Shown here piece by piece: positions 8,597-17,230 of a stretch of 64,000 bases of DNA. This DNA is from Kribbella aluminosa (GTDB taxonomy: Bacteria > Actinomycetota > Actinomycetes > Propionibacteriales > Kribbellaceae). The translations under genes and the position numbers were made by a program. The stretch covers positions 124,001-188,000 of the forward strand of contig NZ_JAGINT010000001.1 in the NCBI RefSeq assembly GCF_017876295.1, given 5' to 3'. The notes under the pieces were generated by a model. It did not search any database. It worked only from the letters and a program-made list of their open reading frames with translations, and was not told where the DNA came from. Each line of letters starts with the position of its first letter. The first letter of the stretch is position 1.

Positions 8597-8887
8597 ATGA
8601 GTCAGCCCGTTGTGGTGTCGGACCTGAATCCAGGCGATTACGTCTGGGGCATCGGGTGGACCACGCCCCTATTCGTGACTGGGGTGTGGACCCCGATGCA
8701 CCCGGCGCTGGAAACCGCCGGCTACCTGATTGTCACGGGTCACCGGTATCTGCTCACCGAGAACCGTTGGAGCCCACGCGTGCAGAAGCTTACCTACCTG
8801 GCCGGCGACCAACTGACTCGCGATGATCCAGCCGCGGCAGCCTCGGTCTACGGCGTACCGGCGGGCAAGGAAACCAGCGATGGGTAG
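8597..8887 (+). CDS. Hypothetical protein (96 aa)
   Basis: 96 aa. The ATG directly follows the previous stop, and the 3' end overlaps the next gene by 8 bases. Strand-rich N-terminus (MSQPVVVSDLNPGDYVWGIG) with several Trp; it looks like a small SH3- or beta-barrel-like domain. No function assigned. Confidence 0.65.
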   Translation: MSQPVVVSDLNPGDYVWGIGWTTPLFVTGVWTPMHPALETAGYLIVTGHRYLLTENRWSPRVQKLTYLAGDQLTRDDPAAAASVYGVPAGKETSDG

Positions 8888-9236
8888 CTCAATCGCCAGT
8901 ATGAGAGCGGGCCACCGCGTCAGCATCGCGCAAGCTCAGGCGACGGCCGCAACGCGCCACGATGATCTCGTCTCCGTTGCACTGCGCCGTCCGGGCTGGC
9001 TCGACCACGAAGCCCGACTGCGGCACCGCGTCAATCGCATCACGGCGCGCTGGGTTGGCGTGGCAACCACCCCCAACACACGCCAGAAACTCGCGATCCT
9101 GCGTGACCCGGTTCACCCGGCCCAGATGCTGACCTCGGTACCGCTGACCTGGCTGGTCAGCGTCGATGACGCCACCAGGCAGGACCGAGCCGCGGTCGAC
9201 GCCCAACGCGCGCAGCGCACTGAGCCTGCCGAGTAG
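8880..9236 (+). CDS. Hypothetical basic helical protein (118 aa)
   Basis: 118 aa starting MGSSIASMRAGHRVSIAQ, overlapping the previous gene by 8 bases. It is Arg- and Ala-rich and mostly helical at first (LRRPGWLDHEARLRHRVNR), then strand-like. The basic charge would suit nucleic-acid binding, but no motif supports it. Part of the coupled small-gene run. Confidence 0.6.
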   Translation: MGSSIASMRAGHRVSIAQAQATAATRHDDLVSVALRRPGWLDHEARLRHRVNRITARWVGVATTPNTRQKLAILRDPVHPAQMLTSVPLTWLVSVDDATRQDRAAVDAQRAQRTEPAE

Positions 9237-9247
9237 AGGAGCGCCGC

Positions 9248-9622
9248 TTGACCAATCTCGTCCACAAGTACGCCGAACTGCAATACACAATCCCCAGGGC
9301 CACGGTTGCGACGATCCTGCACCGGGCGGCTGCCGATCCGAATGACCAAGTGACGCTGATCGGCGACGAAGGCGGCATCACTGCCACTGTCACCCTGCAG
9401 ACCGGATACGACAGCGCCGCCCAGGCGACCAGCGACGCGGTGTCTCTGGTCAGCGCCGAGCTGTACCGCCATACCCGTCAGCAAAGTGGCATCCCGGCGC
9501 CCTGGCGGGTGCTGATCGTCGACCGCGACGGCATGGCCGACCACCTCGCACATCCGTATGCCACCACCGGCCCCGAAACGTTGCCTCCGCACGATGACGG
9601 CTTGGCCGGAACCACATCCTGA
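9248..9622 (+). CDS. Hypothetical protein (124 aa), TTG start
   Basis: 124 aa from a TTG with GAGGAG seven bases upstream. The sequence is soluble (MTNLVHKYAELQYTIPRATV; VTLIGDEGGITATVTLQTG) and ends in an acidic, disordered tail. It is the last gene before the intrinsic terminator at 9751-9787. No recognised family. Confidence 0.6.
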   Translation: MTNLVHKYAELQYTIPRATVATILHRAAADPNDQVTLIGDEGGITATVTLQTGYDSAAQATSDAVSLVSAELYRHTRQQSGIPAPWRVLIVDRDGMADHLAHPYATTGPETLPPHDDGLAGTTS

Positions 9623-9750
9623 TCCACACCGTGGTCATCGGATGCCGGGCCAGAGCCTATGCCGCACGGGGCCCTCAGCGGCAACCACCGTCGGGATGCG
9701 CAGCCAGGCAGATTCCTGCTGACCTGGAACGACAATCGTGCACCGCGGGG

Positions 9751-9787
9751 ACCCCGCCGATTGAGCATGGCGCTCTGTCGGCGGGGT
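9751..9787 (+). terminator. Intrinsic terminator closing the small-gene operon
   Basis: ACCCCGCCGA (9751-9760) pairs with TCGGCGGGGT (9778-9787) and is followed by CTTCGTTT. The GC-rich 10-bp stem and T-rich tail are typical of rho-independent terminators. Confidence 0.75.
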
Positions 9788-9944
9788 CTTCGTTTCTGCC
9801 AATCAGTGCTGCTACTCCTGCTTGCTCGCCTCAGGTTTGAGGACTGAGGGTGAGGCGCCGGCCTTTGTGTCGGTGCTTGGCCCGCTGTCGCTCAGGCAGC
9901 AGCCGTCTGGCCATCACCCGGGCGGCGGTTGAAGGGAGTATGGA

Positions 9945-10334
9945 ATGGCTGAGGTCTCTTGCGCGCGCTGCGGGAAGCCATGGGACGCGAAGTATCTGCG
10001 AGGCCAAATGGCCTGGTACGAGTGCGTGGACTGCGGCGCTCACATCGAGAAGTTCAAAGATGGGAGCTGGCAGGACGAGCGTTCCCCTTGGCACGGCTCG
10101 CCGGCAAACTGCGCGCACCCGCTTGGCGGCCATCTGCGCTGGAATGACAGGCACAGCGCCGGTGTCCCCGACCTGATCGTCGACAGCCTCGATCCAGCGG
10201 CTTGGCTCGAGGCTGTGCTCGCTGACCTAGGTTGCCCCGAGTGCGGGCTCCACGACGGCAGACCGCTACCGAAATCGGTGGCGAGGACCTGGCGCAGCTG
10301 GCTGAGGAGGAAGATCGGGAAGGTAACGAGCTAA
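9945..10334 (+). CDS. Zinc-ribbon protein (129 aa)
   Basis: 129 aa. The N-terminus has two CxxC pairs (CARCGKPW at ~6-9; ECVDCG at ~26-29), with another CPECG near residue 97 and several His. This suggests one or two structural zinc sites. The C-terminus is basic (ARTWRSWLRRKIGK). GAAGGGAG precedes the start. It probably binds nucleic acid or protein; no enzyme motif is visible. It sits between two intrinsic terminators and so may be a one-gene unit. Confidence 0.6.
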   Translation: MAEVSCARCGKPWDAKYLRGQMAWYECVDCGAHIEKFKDGSWQDERSPWHGSPANCAHPLGGHLRWNDRHSAGVPDLIVDSLDPAAWLEAVLADLGCPECGLHDGRPLPKSVARTWRSWLRRKIGKVTS

Positions 10335-10356
10335 GCGATCACCCAGCGGTGGCACC

Positions 10357-10396
10357 TGGCCCCTGTGCAGCTTCGGCTGACAGGGGCCAAGTTTTT
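10357..10396 (+). terminator. Intrinsic terminator
   Basis: TGGCCCCTGT (10357-10366) and ACAGGGGCCA (10380-10389) form a perfect 10-bp stem followed by AGTTTTTG. It ends transcription before the methyltransferase gene. Confidence 0.8.
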
Positions 10397-10589
10397 GCCC
10401 TCTGAGTCAATGTGGTTCTACCGTCCGGACACGTCGGCTGGGATCGCTCTCGACCGAGGGCCTGATCGCTGCTGCATCCGGTTGCCTCAATCGAGACCGA
10501 TTGCCGGACTCTCGGCGAGGTGGGTAGCTCATCCCGGCGATTCCACGTCAACATCCAAATCTGAACTTTCTGTGTCGAAGGGGAACCTC

Positions 10590-11633
10590 GTGTCCGACCT
10601 GATCGAGGCCGCTGTCCAGGCCGTGCCCCGGCAGCACTACACAGACCACCCCGAGCTCGGCTCGGTCCCACATTCGACGGTTCAGGCGGCCATCGAGAGG
10701 GACCTGGCCAGGGCGGCGGTGCAGCGCGGAATGCGGGTCATGGAGATCGGGACTGGGACCGGCTACAGCGGCGCACTTCTAGCAGAGATCGTTGGACGAG
10801 ATGGATACGTCGTTTCGATCGACATCAACCCGAGGCTGACCGATCGGGCGGGCAAGTTGCACGCCGAACGGGGCGTATCAAACATCAAGCTGGTCACCGC
10901 TGACGGGCACCTGGGCTCGGAAGAGCACGGCCCCTATGACGTAGTGGTCGGGTGGGCGACTCCAACGCACATCCCCGCCGCGTGGGTCGCGCAGTGCGTT
11001 CCCGGCGGCAGCATCTCGACGCCCGTCTACATCGCGCGCGTGGCGCGAACAGTCGGACATGTCACGGTCACGGTCAACGACCAAGCTGAGCCGGTCGGAC
11101 CAAAGCTCGGGGCGGCGGTTTATGTCGACATGGGATCCGAGATCAACACGAACCTCGGGATCCCGCAGTTCTATGTCGATGCGCGCACCGAAGACGACTC
11201 GCCGTGCTGGGTGTCGGTCGCTTGGCGCGACAAGACGCCCAAGCCCGATCCGTCTGACACGCTCGCCATGCTCCAGCACGCCGACTTTTCTCAGGAGGTC
11301 AGCTTCAGTGACTCTGAGCCAGAGCAGGCCGCGCGCTGGCGGGATTTCCGCGCCTACTGCGTCGGCCGTGAGGATGCGATGGCGTCGGATCTGACGGCGT
11401 TCGGTACAGGAGAGCCGTACTGGATTACCGCGATTGGCTTCAGCCGCTGGGACAGTGCCGCGGTGCTGACAGCCGAGGGGCAGTTCCTCGCCAACCGCGA
11501 AGATTCGCCCGCAGCCGCGAAGCTGAGGGCCGTCATCCAGGAGTGGTACGACGCGGACAGGCCCGGCCTAGGCGCGGTCGAGGCAGATCTGGCAGCCGCT
11601 CCGGGCGGATGGTTCGTCACAGTGCGGACCTAG
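10590..11633 (+). CDS. SAM methyltransferase, protein-L-isoaspartate methyltransferase (PCMT)-like
   Basis: 347 aa from the GTG at 10590, which has AAGGGGA upstream; the frame is open further 5' through the terminator and is not coding there. Residues ~25-200 match the PCMT fold: VMEIGTGTGYSGALLAEI is SAM motif I, VVSIDINPRL follows, then LVTADGHLG and YDVVVGWA. A ~150-residue C-terminal extension resembles that of PCMT-like enzymes in ATP-grasp peptide (graspetide) maturation. No ATP-grasp ligase or precursor peptide is seen nearby, so a standalone repair or peptide-modifying role remains open. Confidence 0.8.
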   Translation: MSDLIEAAVQAVPRQHYTDHPELGSVPHSTVQAAIERDLARAAVQRGMRVMEIGTGTGYSGALLAEIVGRDGYVVSIDINPRLTDRAGKLHAERGVSNIKLVTADGHLGSEEHGPYDVVVGWATPTHIPAAWVAQCVPGGSISTPVYIARVARTVGHVTVTVNDQAEPVGPKLGAAVYVDMGSEINTNLGIPQFYVDARTEDDSPCWVSVAWRDKTPKPDPSDTLAMLQHADFSQEVSFSDSEPEQAARWRDFRAYCVGREDAMASDLTAFGTGEPYWITAIGFSRWDSAAVLTAEGQFLANREDSPAAAKLRAVIQEWYDADRPGLGAVEADLAAAPGGWFVTVRT

Positions 11634-11782
11634 AGCATGAATGCAGTGCAGCGCTTGTGCGCTTGTGCAACGCCGGCCCTCGATGGGCGGTACTGACAAA
11701 CGGCCTTGCGCCGTCCGACTGGTCGGCATCCGGCGCCAGCGGCTGCGCCAGCTGGCCCCTGAACGCGAGGTCTCGGGAAAGC

Positions 11783-11853
11783 GAATGCCCCGGCCGGAAG
11801 GCGCAAAGTGAAGGGAGTGCCTGTGCTTCACACCTGCCTCAGACGGGGCATTC
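11783..11853. other. Candidate multibranched structured element
   Basis: Outer arms GAATGCCCC (11783-11791) and GGGGCATTC (11845-11853) enclose GCC-GGAA-GGC (11793-11802), GTGAAG/CTTCAC (11808-11813 / 11826-11831) and a short CTG/CAG pair. The result is a three- or four-way junction in the otherwise empty 11634-12066 interval. It may be a leader RNA for the operon at 12067 or an attachment or recombination structure. It lacks tRNA T-loop and anticodon features. Confidence 0.35.
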
Positions 11854-12007
11854 ATCGTCCGGTCACGATGATTCCACCAACCCATCACGGAGGCGGGCCG
11901 CTTCCAGACTGAACCCATCGTCTCCCACGGGCGAGGTCACCCACAACGGCCTCGGGTTCGCAGCAACGGAGTCTGATGCCAGCTTCGTGGTGCGCTGGGC
12001 ACGTTCA

Positions 12008-12021
12008 GTAACTACAGTTAC
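12008..12021. promoter_or_regulatory. Palindrome GTAACTACAGTTAC upstream of the ATPase/toxin operon
   Basis: GTAACT and AGTTAC arms flank AC, 46 bases upstream of the first gene of the operon. It is a plausible operator or promoter element. The rest of 11634-12066 holds no gene I can support. Confidence 0.4.
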
Positions 12022-12066
12022 CTTGCGCGGCCCACTGGGGAGACCGCACGTTCTCGGGAGGATGCG

Positions 12067-12690
12067 GTGGCTGGCACGCGGGCCGGGCTCGAAGGTCGGC
12101 AGCACACCCACCTGCTTTTACCGCATGCCGCCTTGGACTCTCCGCAGCGAGCCTTGTTTGAGAGCGCGTTAGGCCCAGCCGGCTGGACAATCGATCCCGA
12201 CGACAGCTCCAGCATGTCCCTACGCTGGAATCGGGGCCGCGCGGCCCTGCGGCTGCAGACACTCGGCTGGTTCCCCCTGCTGGTGACGGTCGGCCCGATC
12301 GGGAAGGCGACCGCGGTCCACCGGGATGCCGCAGCCAGGCTGACGGCGGCTGTCCTGGCCGGGCGCGGCATGAATTTCACCGAGCAGCAGATGGTCGAGT
12401 ACCTGCCGCAGGCACAAGCCCGCTGGCAGCGCGCGCTAATGGAGCGTCGGCGACTATCCACAGCGGAGCGACTGCTGCAGGCGCGCCGCTGCTCATACTG
12501 TGCCTCGTGGTCCGACCCGTCCGCGACGCACTGTGCCGGATGCCGCCGGCGGTTCACCGTCGCAGACGACACGGAATGGGACACCACAGTCAGCCGCGCG
12601 ACGGCAACCGTGGCTGAGGCCGAGGCGATCCTCGCCGACCTGGCGCGTGGTGTGGTGCTGGAGCGGCTCAACGGGGCGTCACATGGCTGA
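12067..12690 (+). CDS. Zinc-ribbon protein of the ATPase/toxin operon
   Basis: 207 aa from a GTG after GGGAGGATGCG. Residues 1-120 form an alpha/beta region (LRLQTLGWFPLLVTVGPIGK) without a motif I know. Around residue 142 a pair of CxxC (CSYC and CAGC, 16 residues apart) makes a zinc ribbon, followed by a helical tail. Its 3' end overlaps the TraD-like ATPase gene by 8 bases, so it is expressed with the two ATPases and likely serves the same complex, as an adaptor or substrate-recognition part (inference). Confidence 0.65.
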   Translation: MAGTRAGLEGRQHTHLLLPHAALDSPQRALFESALGPAGWTIDPDDSSSMSLRWNRGRAALRLQTLGWFPLLVTVGPIGKATAVHRDAAARLTAAVLAGRGMNFTEQQMVEYLPQAQARWQRALMERRRLSTAERLLQARRCSYCASWSDPSATHCAGCRRRFTVADDTEWDTTVSRATATVAEAEAILADLARGVVLERLNGASHG

Positions 12691-14506
12691 ACCGATCGTT
12701 GCGACTCGTGAGGCCGAGCAGTGGGGCTGGGAGTACCGCGGGCAAGAGGTTGTGGTCGTCGAGCAGCAAGACCCACCAGTCCCCGCCGTACCGCCCCCGT
12801 CGACGCTCGCGACGTTGGAGACCAAGCGTGCTTCTGCAGCCCGGGTGAGTCCCGTCCTGACCTGGGCGACGACGGGGGTTGCTGCCGCAACCGCTGTGGT
12901 CTACGTCGCCGTCGATCCGTTGCTGGCCCTGGTGCCTGCCGTGATGGCAGTGGGCCTCGGTTGGTTGCGATGGGGCCGTCCGGAGATGCTGCGCCGGGCT
13001 GCGGTCAAGGAGCATCAGCGGTGGCTGGCCGACTGTGTCACCACGATGGCCGGGTTCGAGCGCGACGTACAGGTTTGGCAGCAGGAGCTGAGCGACCGGG
13101 AGCAGACGAAGGCGCTGCAGGTCAGTGCCGTGCGTCCGTGGGTGCCGGTCGGCCCGGTGACCAAGGAGCGCGTCGACCTGTACGGCGGGACTGCCGCCGG
13201 CTGGCGTGCTGCGTTGCTCGCGATGGGCAGCTCGCTGATGAGTGCGGGCGGGCGGCTCGTCGTGCTCGACCTCACCCAGGATGCCGTCGTTGAGCCGCTG
13301 CGCCGCATGGCCGGCGAATACGGCGCACCGATCCGGTCGGCCGTCGTACCGAACGAAACGAAGGCTCTGAATCCGCTGACCGGTCTGAGCCCGGACGAGA
13401 TCGGTGTGGTGATCGCTGAAGGGCTGCGCGGGGCAGAGCCCGAGCAGAACGAGTCGCGCGGTGTCGATGCGAGCTTGGTCCAGCAGATTGTTGAGTGCTT
13501 GACCGACGGTCCGGTTACGTTCACGAGGCTGCACTTGGCGTTTCAGGTGCTGCTGCGGCAGCTGACGCCGGACCAGCGGGGTGAGCTGACGCGTCCGGAG
13601 TACATGAAGCTGGCCGATTTGCTGAGCGAGTCTGCCCGGCGTACGGCGGAGGCTCGGTTGTTCCGGCTGGCTGCTGGCGTGCAGCGGTTGTCTGCCGTCA
13701 CCGGAGACGAGCCGATGGACGGGTGGGACGGCGACGAGGTTTCGTTGCGGGTATTCGAGCTCTCGCCCCGTGAGTCAGAGCTGTCTGCCTCGTTGCTGCG
13801 GCACTTGATGTTCCAGATCACGATGGTCCGAATCCAGCGCGGTCAGCTGTCGGGGCTGGGCGAGCGCATTGTCGTGATTGCTGGGGCAGATGCTGTGGCG
13901 AGGCCGGAGCTCGAGCGGTTCGACAGCATCTGCCGGCGCAACGGGCTCCGGCTCGTGCTGCTGTTCGCGCATCTGCGCGACAGCGCCGTGGAACTTCTTG
14001 GCGGCGGCGACGCGGTGCTGTTCATGCGCCTCGGGAACGCGAAGGAAGCCGAGCAGGCCGCGACCTTCATCGGACGGCAGCATCGGCTGGTGGCGAGCCA
14101 GTTCACGTACTCGCACGGGACGAACACGTCCACCTCGACGTCTGACAGCACTACGCGCGGCAACAGCGCCTCGACGAGCGACTCGGTCGGCGTACAGACA
14201 TCTGACAGCCGGCAGACGACCTTTGGATTGCTGTTCAGCCGGCGGCACCGGTCCGGGTCCAAGACGTCTGGTGAGCAGTATTCGTCGTCGACCACTGGTG
14301 GGACGTCGTGGTCGGAGGCGATCTCGAGTTCGGAGTCGAGCGGCTCTACGGAGAGTACGTCGGTCGGGTATCAGCGCACGTATGAGTACTCGATGGAGCC
14401 GACGGTGCTGCAGGGCTTGTCGCCGACTGCCTTCGTGATGGTGGACCCGCTCGATCCGGCGAGTCCGCGGCTTGGCGACTGCGATCCGCGGCTGGGGGAT
14501 TCATGA
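12683..14506 (+). CDS. TraD/TraG-superfamily ATPase-like protein with degenerate P-loop
   Basis: 607 aa from the ATG that overlaps the preceding stop. Residues ~60-95 hold two hydrophobic segments (VLTWATTGVAAATAVVYVAV; LLALVPAVMAVGLGWL), likely membrane-spanning. At ~167 YGGTAAGWRAALLAMG stands where a Walker A should be, but the Lys is replaced by Trp-Arg, so ATP binding is doubtful. RIVVIAGADAVARPELERF and RLVLLFAHLRD follow the Walker B/sensor layout of coupling proteins. Residues ~475-570 are a Ser/Thr repeat region, then the YEYSMEPTVLQGLSPTAFVMV ending seen in TraG/TraD-like ATPases. It probably forms a membrane-bound partner of the intact HerA-type ATPase next door. Confidence 0.7.
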   Translation: MAEPIVATREAEQWGWEYRGQEVVVVEQQDPPVPAVPPPSTLATLETKRASAARVSPVLTWATTGVAAATAVVYVAVDPLLALVPAVMAVGLGWLRWGRPEMLRRAAVKEHQRWLADCVTTMAGFERDVQVWQQELSDREQTKALQVSAVRPWVPVGPVTKERVDLYGGTAAGWRAALLAMGSSLMSAGGRLVVLDLTQDAVVEPLRRMAGEYGAPIRSAVVPNETKALNPLTGLSPDEIGVVIAEGLRGAEPEQNESRGVDASLVQQIVECLTDGPVTFTRLHLAFQVLLRQLTPDQRGELTRPEYMKLADLLSESARRTAEARLFRLAAGVQRLSAVTGDEPMDGWDGDEVSLRVFELSPRESELSASLLRHLMFQITMVRIQRGQLSGLGERIVVIAGADAVARPELERFDSICRRNGLRLVLLFAHLRDSAVELLGGGDAVLFMRLGNAKEAEQAATFIGRQHRLVASQFTYSHGTNTSTSTSDSTTRGNSASTSDSVGVQTSDSRQTTFGLLFSRRHRSGSKTSGEQYSSSTTGGTSWSEAISSSESSGSTESTSVGYQRTYEYSMEPTVLQGLSPTAFVMVDPLDPASPRLGDCDPRLGDS

Positions 14507-17226
14507 TCTCGAACAGCGCGATTCCGCAGTGGCGCCTCACCGAGGTGCCGTTGGCCGGCGGGCCGGATACGGATGCGGCGCAACGCCTTACCGCGCTTCG
14601 GCGTGGGCTGTTGCCGACGCTGATGATGCTGGCATCGGCTGGGCGGCCGTTCAGTTGCTGCTGGACTCGCGCGGTGGCAGGTGGGCCGATCGAGGTCCGG
14701 GTGGGGATCGAGCCTGTGGAGGGTTCAGTGTCCTATCCGGTCGGCGCACGAGCTGTCGATGCGGACTCAGCGAACTTTCCCTACTGGGTAGAGGTGAACG
14801 GCGCGCACGACGTACTCACCGCGCTGCCCGAGGCCGAGGTCGAACCAGCCGGAACGCTGGAGGACCTGGCCGAGGTTTTGCCGGCCTTCGCCTGGCTGAT
14901 CACGGCTGCTCCCGTCGGAGCAGGGGAGCGCTCCGAACTGCTCGACGACCTTCATCTGCAGATGACGATGGGGCTGGACCGCGAGAAGGTCTCAGGAAGG
15001 GATGCGCTGGAGCTGGAGCGCAACCGCGCCCGCTACCGCGACTTCTCCGCCGCACAAGGCGGCCTGTGGTCCGTGCAGATCCTCGCAGGCGGGGCCGATG
15101 AAGCCAGTGCGAGACTGGTCGCGCAGACCTTCGCCGGGGTGGCCGACCTGCACGCCACCCCCTACGCCTTGACTCCACAGCCTGCGATTCGCTCTGAAGC
15201 GGCCGAAGCCGAGGCGAGTGCACCCGATCCGACGGGCTTCAAGGCGACGGGGGAGCTGCTTGCTGCGATCGGGCGACCGCCGGTGCGTGAGATCGCCGGT
15301 GTTCGTGTGGTCGAACAGGTGCGGTTCGACTTGACGCCTGAGACGCCGGCGAACGGGATCCCGCTGGGCGATGTCATTGATGCGGCCGGGCGGGCGGTCG
15401 GGAGCATGACGGTTTCGCAGGACACGTTGAACCGGCACGCATTCGTTGCCGGCGCTACGGGGTCCGGTAAGTCGCAAACGATCCGGCATCTGCTCGAAGG
15501 GCTCACTGACGCATCCATACCGTGGCTGGTGATTGAGCCCGCGAAGGCCGAGTACGCGGCGATGGCCGGCCGGTTGGGCTCGGACTCGAGTGTTGCGGTC
15601 ATTCGGCTCGGCGACCCTGACGCCGTACCGCTGAGTTTGAACCCGCTGGAACCCGAAGCCGGGTTCCCGCTGCAGACGCACCTCGACCTTGTCCGTGCGC
15701 TCTTCCTCGCGGCATTCGAGGCGAACGAGCCGTTTCCGCAGGTGCTCAGCCAGGCGCTGAACCGGTGCTACACGTCGTACGGCTGGGACCTCGCGCTGAG
15801 CCGAGGCGGGACCGAATACCCGTCCCTCGCCGACCTGCAAACGACAGCGCGCGCGGTCGTTGACGACATCGGGTACGGCGCTGAGCTCGCGGCGGACGTC
15901 CGCGGCTTCGTCGATGTCCGCCTGACCTCACTGCTCCTCGGGACGCCTGGCCGGTTCCTCGGCGGGGGATACCCGCTCGACGTTGCTGATCTGCTCAGCC
16001 GCAACGTCGTACTCGAACTCGAAGATGTCGGCGACGACCAGGACAAAGCGTTCTGCATGGGCGTCGTCCTGATCCGGTTGATCGAACACCTTCGCGTGCG
16101 GCGTGGACCGTCTTCCAGCCTGCGCCACGTGACCGTCGTCGAAGAGGCGCATCGCTTGCTCAAGGCAAGTACTGACGGCGCCACTAGTCACGCAGTGGAG
16201 ATGTTTGCCGGCTTGCTCGCCGAGATCCGCGCGTACGGCGAAGGCATCATCGTTGCGGAACAGATCCCCAGCAAGGTCATCCCCGACGTCGTCAAGAACT
16301 CCGCCCTCAAGATCCTGCACCGGCTGCCCGCCGCCGACGACCGCGAAACCGTCGGCGCCACGATGAACCTCGACGAGCCCCAATCCCGAGCCGTCGTCTC
16401 ACTCCCACCTGGCCAGGCCGCCGTCTTCACCGACGGCATGGACCGCCCCGTGCGGGTTCGCATCCCGCACGGCGAACCACGCGAGCAACGAGCCGCTACA
16501 CCACCGACAGTCAAGGCTGCCGATCGCCGGACCCGCTCGCGTGGAGGAGCCAACAGTGATCGACTTTCCACCGTTCGCGAGATCGCGGATGTTGCCCAGC
16601 TTCTTGAGCAGAACCCGCGATTCGTGGTGTGGGTCGAGTTGCTGACAGTAGCTCACTTGGCCGCCGCGCCTAGACCGATACCCGTATCCCCGTGGGTGTT
16701 CGACGACGTCTCGCCAGAGGTGGTCCAGCACGCGATCGGCGAGTCAGTCGGCTCGGCCGTGGCCGGACGGTTGGAGGCGATCGAAGGCCACGTCGTACCG
16801 GCCAGGCTGACCGATCATCTCACCGAGGTCGTACGTGGTGTCGTGAGGGAGCAAGAGCTCAGCTGTGCGGCGACAGAGATCGAGTGGCAGGCCGGAGCGT
16901 TCCGGTTCGCCGATGTTGCCGACGCCTTGCGAACCTATTCCGGGCCAGCCGACGCGCCGCACCCATTGACCGAAGAGTGGGGCAAGCGAGGGCTGAAGCT
17001 GTGGGGATCGACGATCGAGGAGCAGATTTGGAGCTTCATGAAGGTCGGCTCCGTCAGCGTGCCGCCGGCACTGCTGCTCGGTGATGGCACCCTGGTTCGT
17101 GCAGCCGCCAGTCTGTCCACCGCCACCGATTGGCACTCACAACTCCTCGAGGCGACGCACGGACTGACCGTGCCCGGACACTGGCATCGCTATATCTTCC
17201 AGACGCTGGAAAGCGCGGGCGAGTAG
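14503..17226 (+). CDS. HerA-type (DUF87) ATPase of the toxin operon
   Basis: 907 aa; the ATG overlaps the previous stop. The Walker A GATGSGKSQT lies near residue 320, Walker B VTVVEEAHRLL near 545, and LNPLEPEAGFPLQ and VAEQIPSKV between and after them are typical of HerA/VirB4-like pumps. This superfamily forms hexameric motors that move DNA or protein across membranes. Upstream (1-250) and downstream (~650-907) regions are family-specific. Its 3' end is duplicated at 19834-19896. Its placement between a degenerate TraD-like ATPase and two toxin genes, with no relaxase, suggests a motor for toxin export rather than conjugation; that is inference. Confidence 0.8.
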   Translation: MISNSAIPQWRLTEVPLAGGPDTDAAQRLTALRRGLLPTLMMLASAGRPFSCCWTRAVAGGPIEVRVGIEPVEGSVSYPVGARAVDADSANFPYWVEVNGAHDVLTALPEAEVEPAGTLEDLAEVLPAFAWLITAAPVGAGERSELLDDLHLQMTMGLDREKVSGRDALELERNRARYRDFSAAQGGLWSVQILAGGADEASARLVAQTFAGVADLHATPYALTPQPAIRSEAAEAEASAPDPTGFKATGELLAAIGRPPVREIAGVRVVEQVRFDLTPETPANGIPLGDVIDAAGRAVGSMTVSQDTLNRHAFVAGATGSGKSQTIRHLLEGLTDASIPWLVIEPAKAEYAAMAGRLGSDSSVAVIRLGDPDAVPLSLNPLEPEAGFPLQTHLDLVRALFLAAFEANEPFPQVLSQALNRCYTSYGWDLALSRGGTEYPSLADLQTTARAVVDDIGYGAELAADVRGFVDVRLTSLLLGTPGRFLGGGYPLDVADLLSRNVVLELEDVGDDQDKAFCMGVVLIRLIEHLRVRRGPSSSLRHVTVVEEAHRLLKASTDGATSHAVEMFAGLLAEIRAYGEGIIVAEQIPSKVIPDVVKNSALKILHRLPAADDRETVGATMNLDEPQSRAVVSLPPGQAAVFTDGMDRPVRVRIPHGEPREQRAATPPTVKAADRRTRSRGGANSDRLSTVREIADVAQLLEQNPRFVVWVELLTVAHLAAAPRPIPVSPWVFDDVSPEVVQHAIGESVGSAVAGRLEAIEGHVVPARLTDHLTEVVRGVVREQELSCAATEIEWQAGAFRFADVADALRTYSGPADAPHPLTEEWGKRGLKLWGSTIEEQIWSFMKVGSVSVPPALLLGDGTLVRAAASLSTATDWHSQLLEATHGLTVPGHWHRYIFQTLESAGE

Positions 17227-17230
17227 TGCC

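Noticed and set aside
11783..11853. tRNA or tmRNA gene
   Set aside because: Has an acceptor-like stem but no T-loop consensus, no normal D-arm or anticodon loop on either strand.
12683..17226. Conjugation system (coupling protein plus VirB4)
   Set aside because: Walker A of the first ATPase is degenerate, and no relaxase, pilin, VirB6-like or TraB/FtsK transfer gene accompanies them; toxins do.
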